From Streptococcus mitis (GTDB lineage Bacteria; Bacillota; Bacilli; Lactobacillales; Streptococcaceae): DNA of 64,000 bases. This document shows, piece after piece, positions 37,793-44,689 of this stretch. Numbering within the stretch: the stretch's first letter is position 1; each line of letters begins with the position of its first letter. The DNA lies in the NCBI RefSeq assembly GCF_000722705.1, contig NZ_JPFW01000009.1:186001-250000 (forward strand), written 5' to 3'. A program made the translations under genes and the position numbers. The notes beneath the pieces were generated by a model. That model searched no databases. It saw only the letters and a list, made by a program, of their open reading frames with translations, and had not been told where the DNA came from.

Positions 37793-39003
37793 CACAACTC
37801 CTTCATATCCATGTACTTAGATAACACATAAAGGTACTCTTGCTTATCTGCTTTAGAATACTTCACATAGCACTCTACTGTATTTAACAAAGACAATGCA
37901 ACTTCTTTATATTTTCTTACTTTAAAATAACAATACAGTTCTAACAATGTATCAGCTATCCCTAGCATACCATTCCAGAAATCTGCATATTGAGCAAATT
38001 CTGTAATTAATCCTTCAGATAATTCTTTGATTAGATCTGTATACTTTTCAAAATCTATAAAAATCAAAGCACGAATAAATCCTGCTGTCCCGTTATTTAG
38101 ATAAGGTGAAACTAAATTTGATTCTATCGGAACCATCCTACCATTATCTGCCACAATTAATTTTTCAATAATGATATTAATTCCATAATCAATAATATCG
38201 CAATCAAAGTCATATATTTTCATCAAAATAAGTAAGCCAGACAATCCATCTAGTCCTAAATTTTTTTCTCTATGCATCAGATGTTGCAGTAATCGCTGAT
38301 TATTTTTAGCATTCTCATATCGTTGAAAATTGACTAGTTCTTTATTAATAATCTCAGTAATAGTAAAAGATCTTTCTGGTTGATCAGTTAGAACCTCATC
38401 TAAACTATGCAGGGATTCAATTTGATAAACATAAATTTCATTTAAATCTTTCAGGATATCAGATACTGTTGCATCCTTAGAAAATAGTTTTTCTATAATA
38501 CTTGTAAAATTTGTTCTTAAACCAAATTCAGCCAATAAAGAATTTAAAATATGATATGATTGTGATAAATCGTCCATTGATTTTATATGCAATCTAGCCA
38601 ACAAAAATAGTAGTAAATTCCCAACTTTATGGCAATCAGATACTTTGCCATCTATAGAGTTCCATTCCTTTAAGCTAATTACGCTATACAAACCAATAGC
38701 TGGTTTATTATCATACTCATAACTATTTTCTAAATCTACAAAGTAAAGTTTATTCTCTGATTTTATAAAATTTCCGGGATGTATATCATTTAAAATAATA
38801 TTTCGACTATGAAAATATTCAACCAATTCTAATAGTTCCCTAGTAATCAATAAAAAACTTTTAAATTTCTTAGTGTTTAACTCCTTATTAGGCTTCTTAT
38901 AGCTGACAATAGAGTATGCTTTTGTGTATTTTAATAAATCACTACCATCTATAAACTCATAAATATAATATTGGTTAATCCACTCTGTAACAGTTTCACG
39001 CAC
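37792..39003 (-). CDS. C-terminal fragment of the LanKC synthetase (kinase core and cyclase)
   Basis: A 403-aa frame opening at GTG 39003, without a clear RBS. It starts inside the kinase (YIYEFIDGSDL, a normal hinge), has the NDIHPGN catalytic loop and DLE, then a truncated LanC-like helical domain. Coupled to the MFS gene by a one-base TGATG overlap. Confidence 0.72.
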   Translation of the reverse strand: MRETVTEWINQYYIYEFIDGSDLLKYTKAYSIVSYKKPNKELNTKKFKSFLLITRELLELVEYFHSRNIILNDIHPGNFIKSENKLYFVDLENSYEYDNKPAIGLYSVISLKEWNSIDGKVSDCHKVGNLLLFLLARLHIKSMDDLSQSYHILNSLLAEFGLRTNFTSIIEKLFSKDATVSDILKDLNEIYVYQIESLHSLDEVLTDQPERSFTITEIINKELVNFQRYENAKNNQRLLQHLMHREKNLGLDGLSGLLILMKIYDFDCDIIDYGINIIIEKLIVADNGRMVPIESNLVSPYLNNGTAGFIRALIFIDFEKYTDLIKELSEGLITEFAQYADFWNGMLGIADTLLELYCYFKVRKYKEVALSLLNTVECYVKYSKADKQEYLYVLSKYMDMKEL

Positions 39004-39017
39004 AACTGGAGTATGAT

Positions 39018-39716
39018 CTAATAATTTTTTGAAATTTCATATTCATTTTTTCTAAGTGTTTGAGTCTCTACCCCTCCAAAAGAAATAACATGAGGCCGAC
39101 ATTCCTTCAAAATATACTTTTTACCTTCTATCACTGAATCTACTTGATAGACGTTTCCTCCACTTGACTGTGATAGCATGGCTTTCAATCTATAATTTCT
39201 TGATAAATATGAATCCTTTATAAACGTATTCTCTTGAATATCTTGAATCCATTCTGGTAAGTTAAAATATGGTTTTTGATAGTCTTGCCATTTTTCTCCA
39301 TTTGGTCCCAGCAAAGTCGGAATGCCTTTTTCTAAATACTCCAAATCTTCTCTAAAGAAGCCATATCTATAAAAAATCGTATTGGAATCTTTATAGGCAC
39401 GATCACTTAGAATATAAATTCCCTCCATATTTTTAGGAATAGTTTGGTAAAGAAGCTCTAATAGATCAAGAAAAACATGGTCATTTTCAGGATAAATCGT
39501 AAAATATTTCCCCGAATTAACAGGAGATTCTCTAACAGAAAAATTATAGGCTACATCTTCTTCTCTATATATATACTTATAAGATATCTTTCTAGCATCT
39601 AACAAAGGAGAAAGAAGATTATACATATCCTTATAATTATCAAACGTTGCTGATATATGAATTTTATAACCATAAATAGGCAAACTTTCTTCGTTTACAA
39701 TTTTATATTTATACAT
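39018..39716 (-). CDS. N-terminal fragment of the LanKC synthetase (lyase domain and start of kinase)
   Basis: A 232-aa open frame with RBS AGGAGAA. It contains the N-terminal phosphoSer/Thr-lyase-like region, with GIPTLLGPNGEKWQDY and FNLPEWI before the kinase, and the ATP-binding Lys in ILKECRPH. It ends at TAG just after the poly-A run in the kinase N-lobe. Translated alone it would lack the catalytic loop. Confidence 0.75.
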   Translation of the reverse strand: MYKYKIVNEESLPIYGYKIHISATFDNYKDMYNLLSPLLDARKISYKYIYREEDVAYNFSVRESPVNSGKYFTIYPENDHVFLDLLELLYQTIPKNMEGIYILSDRAYKDSNTIFYRYGFFREDLEYLEKGIPTLLGPNGEKWQDYQKPYFNLPEWIQDIQENTFIKDSYLSRNYRLKAMLSQSSGGNVYQVDSVIEGKKYILKECRPHVISFGGVETQTLRKNEYEISKNY

Positions 39717-39834
39717 TCTTTTCTCCTATTGTTATGATGATTTTTTCTTTAGCAATTACCTAAGTTGGTATTTCCTACATTAAAATTCCAAAACCATTAT
39801 AAGTCTAAAAATAAACTTAATAATTGAGTATCTT

Positions 39835-39927
39835 TTACAATACTGTACAAATGATAGTTATTGTCACATCTGCAGACTGATTGAATCTATCTGATTCACG
39901 TGTTAATTCATGTACAAATGCTGTCAT
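39835..39927 (-). CDS. Putative lanthipeptide precursor (30 aa)
   Basis: ATG at 39925-39927, stop TAA at 39835-39837, with a strong RBS AAGGAGAAG. The first ~17 residues are a charged leader (MTAFVHELTRESDRF), and the C-terminal 13 residues have Ser18, Thr22, Thr24, Cys27 and Thr28 in a hydrophobic context, ending IICTVL. A Thr-x-Thr-x2-Cys pattern suits methyllanthionine or a labionin-like bridge. It lies 118 bp upstream of the LanKC gene and downstream of an Rgg-box promoter. The classical class III leader motif LLxLQ is not seen, so assignment rests on the operon. Confidence 0.7.
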   Translation of the reverse strand: MTAFVHELTRESDRFNQSADVTITIICTVL

Positions 39928-40129
39928 ACGCTTCTCCTTTTCTATTTTATATTTCAATCCTGTAAGTAAAAAAGTTACTAAGGAATTTCATAAAACACCT
40001 ATGTATTGAATGCCATAAAAATCAATTAGATTTTCAACAACAATCCTACACTCTTACTTAACAAGTTTGAAATTTTATTTGTAATCCACTTATGCGACCT
40101 AGGATTTGCTTCAAATGTCTTACAAGGAC

Positions 40130-40135
40130 AGTATA
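40130..40135 (-). promoter_or_regulatory. -10 of the lanthipeptide operon
   Basis: Minus strand TGT-TATACT (extended -10), with no good -35, as expected for an activator-dependent promoter. Its start is 23 bp from the left Rgg-box. It gives a ~200-nt 5' UTR before the precursor gene, in which I see no further ORF with an RBS. Confidence 0.6.
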
Positions 40136-40158
40136 ACACGGAAATTAGCCTATTTTAG

Positions 40159-40210
40159 AAAATCGCATATTTGATATTTTTTCTTATAGAAATTTCACAT
40201 TTGCGATTTT
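40159..40210. promoter_or_regulatory. Twin inverted Rgg-box-like operators
   Basis: Two 21-bp copies in inverted orientation, 40159-40179 (read on -) and 40190-40210 (read on +), identical at 18 of 21 positions and ending in TGCGATTTT, with a 10-bp centre. Each is followed after 23 bp by an extended -10, one serving the lanthipeptide operon (40130-40135) and one the SHP gene (40234-40239). The geometry is exactly symmetric about 40184.5. Confidence 0.7.
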
Positions 40211-40233
40211 AGTAGATTTAATTATTTCACTGG

Positions 40234-40239
40234 TATAAT
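40234..40239 (+). promoter_or_regulatory. -10 of the SHP gene
   Basis: TGG-TATAAT (extended -10), 31 bp upstream of the SHP start codon, with no consensus -35 and an Rgg-box-like copy 23 bp upstream. Confidence 0.65.
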
Positions 40240-40269
40240 AAAGTTATTACTAATGAGGAGTGGAGAAAT

Positions 40270-40347
40270 ATGAAGAAACAAATTTTAACATTATTGAAAA
40301 TCGTTGCTGAGATTATTATCATTTTCCCGTTTCTAACTAATCGATAA
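40270..40347 (+). CDS. Short hydrophobic peptide pheromone (SHP, 25 aa)
   Basis: A 25-codon ORF with RBS GAGGAGTGG upstream. The product begins MKKQILTLLK, is hydrophobic in the middle and ends AEIIIIFPFLTNR. A conserved Glu before an Ile run is the hallmark of streptococcal SHPs, whose C-terminal 8-13 residues are exported, re-imported by Ami/Opp and bound by Rgg. The ending PFLTN resembles, from memory, pneumococcal SHP144. It overlaps the 3' end of the Rgg gene by 11 bp in convergent orientation, a known shp-rgg layout. Confidence 0.85.
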   Translation: MKKQILTLLKIVAEIIIIFPFLTNR

Positions 40348-41200
40348 GTTCTTTGTATTGCTGAAAACGCAATTCAAAAAGGGCTGTTAATTGTGGATTT
40401 TCTAATACTTGCAGAGATTGGATAAAGTGTTCAATCTCTTTTTGATTGCTTCCCTTAGTTTGAAGGAAAATGCTCATCTTCTTTAAAAACTGCCACAATA
40501 ATTTCTCAAAAACATCGTATGGACGGAGCATACTCTCCAGCTCGGCTTCAAAGATTGGGATATAAGAAAAAAATTTGCGCTCCATGAGCTCTGAGATGAT
40601 ATTTAACAGCCCTTGTTTCATATACAGTCTATTATGTACCAACTCTTTAAATTCCTTGGATTTTTCGAGTAAGGAGGTTGATAAAAATATCAAATCTTGA
40701 TTGCTTAGGAAAGGCATAGTATTGCAAAAAAGATAGAGTTCAAACCAGGTCCAAGATTCGATAGCATAGAGGTAGGTCGTCAAAAACTCCCTATCCTCCT
40801 CTTCTAGTGGGTAGCTTTTATCTAGTGAATGGATGGCATCTTTGATTACAATAGCATTCAAACGACGATAGGTCTGCGCCATCTGTTCTTGCTCGACTTC
40901 CTCCAACAGTTGCTCTAAACCAGCTATATCTTGGTGGGCAAAGCGATCCACAACCCTTCTACCAATTCGCATATGTGGAGATTCTTGATAGTTGTTGAGC
41001 TTATGCCCAAACTCATCAAAATTCATATTGATTCCTTGAATAGCTAGAATTAACTTGTCCGCAGATAACATAGACTGCCCTAGTTCAAACTTAGACAACT
41101 GAGAAGCTGTTAGTCCAGCACAAGCCACATCTGACTGCTTGAGCTTTCTAGCCAAGCGCAATTCCTTGTAAAATTCTCCCAATTCCATTCTCTCAATCAT
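40337..41200 (-). CDS. Rgg-family regulator paired with SHP (Rgg144-like)
   Basis: A 287-aa Rgg. N-terminal HTH LGEFYKELRLARKLKQSDVA, then SQLSKFELGQSMLSADKL; the remainder is the helical repeat domain that binds SHP. RBS is GGAGGTG, 7 bp before ATG 41200. Promoter TTGACA (41249-41254) - 18 bp - TATACT (41225-41230). It is convergent with the SHP gene and co-oriented with the downstream peptide/LanKC/MFS operon. From memory pneumococci have Rgg144 here controlling the secreted peptide VP1; in this strain a lanthipeptide-type cluster occupies the place. Confidence 0.9.
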   Translation of the reverse strand: MIERMELGEFYKELRLARKLKQSDVACAGLTASQLSKFELGQSMLSADKLILAIQGINMNFDEFGHKLNNYQESPHMRIGRRVVDRFAHQDIAGLEQLLEEVEQEQMAQTYRRLNAIVIKDAIHSLDKSYPLEEEDREFLTTYLYAIESWTWFELYLFCNTMPFLSNQDLIFLSTSLLEKSKEFKELVHNRLYMKQGLLNIISELMERKFFSYIPIFEAELESMLRPYDVFEKLLWQFLKKMSIFLQTKGSNQKEIEHFIQSLQVLENPQLTALFELRFQQYKELID

Positions 41201-41224
41201 CTGACCACCTCCTATTTTTTATAT

Positions 41225-41254
41225 AGTATATCATTATTTACAATTATTTGTCAA
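41225..41254 (-). promoter_or_regulatory. Sigma-70-type promoter of rgg
   Basis: Minus strand TTGACA at 41249-41254, 18-bp spacer, TATACT at 41225-41230. Near-consensus, so rgg is likely expressed constitutively. Confidence 0.75.
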
Positions 41255-41278
41255 AATATTCTGACACTTTAGCGAGTG

Positions 41279-41303
41279 AAAAAGCCAGCCTTAAGCTGAC
41301 TCT
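41279..41303 (-). terminator. Terminator of the tsaB-rimI-tsaD operon
   Basis: Minus strand AGTCAGC-TTAAG-GCTGGCT followed by TTTTTC, directly after the tsaD stop. Confidence 0.8.
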
Positions 41304-42314
41304 TTATTCCATCGTATCAAAAGCGAGGCTTGGTTTGGCATTGAGATCCAAGCTTGCAAAATTTTCTTTGTTCCACTCGCTGACGCTGGCATAGGCAATC
41401 ATGCCTGCATTGTCTCCACAGAGACGAAGTGGGGGAATGATGACCTTGACATCTGTGATTTCAGTTGCTAGGCGTTCTCTGAGACCTTTATTGGCTGCCA
41501 CACCACCTGCCACGACTAGAGTTTTAACAGGGTATTTCTCCAAGGCTTTCTTGGTTTTAGCAATGAGAATATCCAAGACAGCAGCTTGGAAGGAAGCACA
41601 CAAATCCTCTGTTGACAAGCTTTCTCCCTTTTGCTCGGCATTGTGGTGAAGATTGATAAAGGCAGATTTCAAACCTGAGAATGAAAACTCTAGATTGTCC
41701 TCCTTAATCATGGCACGTGGGAAATCATAAATATCCTTTCCCTGATGAGCCAACTCGTCAATCTCACGACCTGCAGGATAGGTCAAACCCATGACGCGAC
41801 CGACCTTATCATAGGCCTCACCAACCGCATCATCACGGGTTTCCCCAACAATCTTGTAATCACCAGCCTCAGAAACATATACCAACTCTGTGTGTCCACC
41901 ACTTACTAAAAGTGCTAACAAGGGGAACTCCAAAGGCTCGACGCTCTGAGCTGCCATGAGGTGACCAGCCATGTGGTTAACGGGAATCAGCGGAAGCCCA
42001 TGTGCCCAAGCAAAGGCCTTGGCAGCTGACAAACCAACGAGTAAGGCTCCAACCAAGCCAGGTCCATAGGTAACCGCCACAGCTGTCACGTCCTCTTCCG
42101 TAATCCCTGCTTCTGCCAGCGCCTCCTCGATACAGGCTGTAATGACCTCGACATGGTGGCGACTGGCTACTTCTGGAACCACGCCCCCAAAACGTTTATG
42201 ACTCTCAATTTGACTAGCAATGACATTGGACAAGAGCTCATCGTCGTTTTTCAAGACGGCGACACTGGTCTCATCACAGGATGTCTCAAATGCTAAAATA
42301 TATCTATCCTTCAT
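41304..42314 (-). CDS. tsaD: tRNA threonylcarbamoyladenosine transferase TsaD
   Basis: A 336-aa ASKHA-fold enzyme that transfers threonylcarbamoyl to A37 of ANN-decoding tRNAs, with TsaB and TsaE. Metal-binding HMAGHL and the [10 protein letters not shown] loop are present, as is [13 protein letters not shown] at the N-terminus. Overlaps rimI by 11 bp. TsaB is two genes upstream in the same operon. Confidence 0.96.
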   Translation of the reverse strand: MKDRYILAFETSCDETSVAVLKNDDELLSNVIASQIESHKRFGGVVPEVASRHHVEVITACIEEALAEAGITEEDVTAVAVTYGPGLVGALLVGLSAAKAFAWAHGLPLIPVNHMAGHLMAAQSVEPLEFPLLALLVSGGHTELVYVSEAGDYKIVGETRDDAVGEAYDKVGRVMGLTYPAGREIDELAHQGKDIYDFPRAMIKEDNLEFSFSGLKSAFINLHHNAEQKGESLSTEDLCASFQAAVLDILIAKTKKALEKYPVKTLVVAGGVAANKGLRERLATEITDVKVIIPPLRLCGDNAGMIAYASVSEWNKENFASLDLNAKPSLAFDTME

Positions 42315-42741
42315 CTATTTCTCTCTTCATGATGATGGCGTCCTCGACTGGGTCATGGTAGTAGGCCTTTCGCTCAGCGATGACTGCCATCTTTTCTTTC
42401 TTGTAAAATGCTTGCGCTCGTTGATTTGACTTTCTGACTTCGAGGAAAATCTCCTTATCTGTCGGCAATGTCGCAAACAAGGCTGACGCAATCCCCTGAC
42501 CCTGATAGGCTCCTTTGACAGCGATTTGCAAGACTTCTGCCTCAAAGATGTTTTTCTGTACAGCTAGAAATCCAATCACTTCTGTCCCATCATAAGCTAG
42601 AGTGTACCAAGTCTGGTCTTGGGACAGGTCTGCTTGGATTTGTTCCAACGTCCAAGGACTGACTGGGTAAACAGCTACCATGACAGCGTAGATGGCTTGA
42701 GCCAAGTCAGGCTGCTGTTGGATTCGTTTGATTTCTATCAT
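42304..42741 (-). CDS. rimI: Ribosomal protein S18 alanine N-acetyltransferase (RimI)
   Basis: A 145-aa GNAT acetyltransferase. The acetyl-CoA loop reads [15 protein letters not shown] (Q/R-x-x-G-x-A), with [17 protein letters not shown] closing the fold. RimI in E. coli acetylates S18; the Firmicute enzyme may have wider targets. Sits between tsaB (4-bp overlap) and tsaD (11-bp overlap), the usual tri-cistronic order. Confidence 0.93.
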   Translation of the reverse strand: MIEIKRIQQQPDLAQAIYAVMVAVYPVSPWTLEQIQADLSQDQTWYTLAYDGTEVIGFLAVQKNIFEAEVLQIAVKGAYQGQGIASALFATLPTDKEIFLEVRKSNQRAQAFYKKEKMAVIAERKAYYHDPVEDAIIMKREIDEG

Positions 42742-43421
42742 AGGCGTTTAATGTAAGACTCACCAGACTCTGTGTGGTTCTTAAGCCAGTTTTCCTCAGC
42801 CTCAACACGTTTGAGGTAATTGGGCACAAAATCATGCAAGGAGTCTGCTTTCTTGTCCCAAGCCAAAAGTGCTAGATTAGCTGCATTAGGCAGGGTTTCT
42901 TTGTAATTAGTCCTTGGCAAGTGTTCTTGAATCTGCTCAACAAAGGGGACAACTTCTCCGACAAAGGTTACCTGACTAGCACCCTTGATTAGCTCGATGA
43001 CTCGCTCAAAGGGCAGGTGCGCTTCTGGCATGACAGGTTTAGCATTTTCATAAAATCCTGCATAAACATTATTGCGACGCGCATCCATCAAAGGGACGAA
43101 CAAACCTTCTTGTTGGTAGGGCACCAGAGCCAAGAGGCTAGACATACCAACTAACTCAATGTTCAGAGTGTGAGCTAAGGTCTTAGCAGTTGCCACCGCA
43201 ATTCGCAATCCTGTGTAGCTACCAGGCCCTTCCGCCACCACGATTCTATCCAAATCCTTGGGAGTCCAATCCAAACTTGCCATCAAAAAATCGATGGCAG
43301 GCATGAGGGTAATACTGTGATTTTTCTTGATATTAATCGTCGTCTCGGCAAGAACCTGCTTGTCCTCTAAAATAGCAAGAGAAAGAGCCTTGCTGGACGT
43401 ATCAAAAGCTAATACTTTCAT
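42738..43421 (-). CDS. tsaB: tRNA t6A biosynthesis scaffold protein TsaB
   Basis: A 227-aa inactive ASKHA paralogue that supports TsaD. It starts MKVLAFDTSSKALSLAILE, has GPGSYTGLRIAVATAKTLAH and lacks the HxxxH metal motif of TsaD. First gene of the operon. Confidence 0.95.
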   Translation of the reverse strand: MKVLAFDTSSKALSLAILEDKQVLAETTINIKKNHSITLMPAIDFLMASLDWTPKDLDRIVVAEGPGSYTGLRIAVATAKTLAHTLNIELVGMSSLLALVPYQQEGLFVPLMDARRNNVYAGFYENAKPVMPEAHLPFERVIELIKGASQVTFVGEVVPFVEQIQEHLPRTNYKETLPNAANLALLAWDKKADSLHDFVPNYLKRVEAEENWLKNHTESGESYIKRL

Positions 43422-43630
43422 AACACATTCCTATCTTTTTGTCTGCTTACTATTATACTACAAAAGCTGGCACATGGGAATTTTCTTTATCCCCAAACAA
43501 AAAGGCCTATACTTAGCCCAAAAACAATTCGCAAATAAAATTCAAAAAAATGCTCACTTTTCCTTTTCTTTTCCGAATATAAAAGTGAACAAGAAAATTG
43601 AAAGGATCTCCGTAAAAAGTTTGGTAAATC

Positions 43631-43807
43631 ATGCTAGATAAAAGACACATTTTTAGAAGGATAAGTTTTATTGTCTTCATCTCTTATAGTTTGCTCAGTA
43701 TTCTCAATGATTTAAACATTACTACTATCTCTTTACCGATTGATTTATCTGTTTGTATTGTTTTATTTTTATGCTTCAACTCTATTTTTGAACAGAAGAA
43801 TGACTAG
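43631..43807 (+). CDS. Possible 58-aa membrane protein
   Basis: An ATG-to-TAG frame of 58 codons. It starts with a basic segment (MLDKRHIFRRIS) and has two hydrophobic helices (FIVFISYSLLSIL; SVCIVLFLCF), ending EQKND. No good RBS is seen, and the upstream sequence is A-rich. A 10-bp stem terminator follows 60 bp downstream on the same strand. It could be a small bacteriocin-immunity-like protein remnant, but nothing identifies it. Apart from this ORF the 43.42-43.96 kb stretch holds no gene that I can support. Confidence 0.4.
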   Translation: MLDKRHIFRRISFIVFISYSLLSILNDLNITTISLPIDLSVCIVLFLCFNSIFEQKND

Positions 43808-43866
43808 CATAAAAATAATAAGCTCTGAAAATTCCATTGTCATGTCATTTTAGAAAAATGCAAAGA

Positions 43867-43897
43867 CCACCTCATCTTGATAGATGGGGTGGAATTT
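43867..43897 (+). terminator. Terminator after the 58-aa ORF
   Basis: 10-bp stem CCACCTCATC / GATGGGGTGG (one G-T wobble), loop of 6, then AATTTTCG. Confidence 0.6.
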
Positions 43898-43935
43898 TCG
43901 TGTCGTAAATCTACTATCTCTATATCCCCAAACAA

Positions 43936-43962
43936 AAATGCCCTAGCATGAGCAGGGCATCT
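43936..43962 (-). terminator. Terminator of the 71-aa membrane protein gene
   Basis: Minus strand ATGCCCT-GCTCATGCT-AGGGCAT followed by TTTTG, at the stop codon. Confidence 0.75.
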
Positions 43963-44176
43963 AAGCATTTAATCCAAAGAAAAATACAAACCAAACGACA
44001 TAGGTTACAAGGAAGAGAAAAAGCGAATAGAGAGTCACAAAGGTAATCTTCCACAAGAACTTGGTTTGTCGTCGTTCCAGTTTGGCAAATAGAAGATTCC
44101 CTCCATAAACACAAGCAATAAAAACGATAAAAGCTACCACGCGAACTCCGATAGCAAAAGCAAATAAGTCATACAT
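43961..44176 (-). CDS. Small two-helix membrane protein (71 aa)
   Basis: ATG 44176 with a strong RBS AAGGAGG. Two hydrophobic helices (AFAIGVRVVAFIVFIACVYG and TLYSLFLFLVTYVVWFVFFF) flank a basic loop LERRQTKFLWK. Function unknown. RBS and terminator support a real gene. Confidence 0.7.
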   Translation of the reverse strand: MYDLFAFAIGVRVVAFIVFIACVYGGNLLFAKLERRQTKFLWKITFVTLYSLFLFLVTYVVWFVFFFGLNA

Positions 44177-44454
44177 AGGGAACCTCCTTGACTTAAAATC
44201 TATATGGAATTATGACAAGCAATAAATTTCACTTCCATTATCAATATAACACATTTTCCTTATTTTTGCAAACGCTTACTAAATAAATCGTCCTATGACT
44301 TTCTCGTTTCCGTCTTTTACTAATCTTTCATTTTATGTTATAATTGAAATAATTGTAACGAATCAAGGTCAATCTAGACACAAAATGGAATGAAATCAAG
44401 CAAATATCTGCTAAAAGTTTGGAATAAGCTGACCTGTAAATAGAAAGGAACTAT

Positions 44455-44688
44455 ATGATTTACAAAGTTTTTTATCAAGAAACAAAAGAACGTAGCCCAC
44501 GCCGTGAAACTACACGCGCACTTTACCTAGACATTGATGCCAGCTCAGAACTTGAGGGCCGTATCGCTGCTCGCCAACTTGTCGAAGAAAATCGCCCAGA
44601 GTACAACATCGAGTATATCGAACTCTTGTCTGACAAATTGCTAGATTACGAAAAAGAAACTGGCGCCTTCGAAATCACGGAGTTCTAA
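44455..44688 (+). CDS. rpoY: RNA polymerase epsilon subunit
   Basis: A 77-aa DUF1447/RpoY protein, the small epsilon subunit of Firmicute RNA polymerase. It starts [20 protein letters not shown] and ends [10 protein letters not shown], both conserved. It is placed 1 bp before rnjA, the standard arrangement. RBS GAAAGGAAC. Confidence 0.95.
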   Translation: MIYKVFYQETKERSPRRETTRALYLDIDASSELEGRIAARQLVEENRPEYNIEYIELLSDKLLDYEKETGAFEITEF

Positions 44689-44689
44689 T

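Larger units (their letters stand above)
37792..39716 (-). pseudogene. LanKC-type (class III/IV-like) lanthipeptide synthetase, frameshifted
   Basis: Two adjoining frames form one gene of about 640 codons. The N-terminal lyase-like domain ends KPYFNLPEWIQD; the kinase begins after it with KYILKECRPH, the LanKC signature (usually VLKEARPH). The C-terminal part has the catalytic loop ILNDIHPGNF and metal site VDLE, then a short LanC-like cyclase (LGLDGLSGLL; LNNGTAGFIRAL; WNGMLGIADT) without zinc ligands. Adding one A to the A6 run at 39025-39030 joins NEYEISK with KLLDHTPVVRETV in a single frame. The cyclase is shorter (~200 aa) than usual. The enzyme should dehydrate Ser/Thr through phosphorylation and cyclise onto Cys. 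Confidence 0.82.

Noticed and set aside
39018-39030. Programmed ribosomal frameshifting in LanKC as the normal expression mode
   Set aside because: The A6 run alone is slippery, but no stimulatory stem or upstream RBS-like element is evident. Mutation, sequencing error or phase variation is simpler; kept only as a possibility under the finding.
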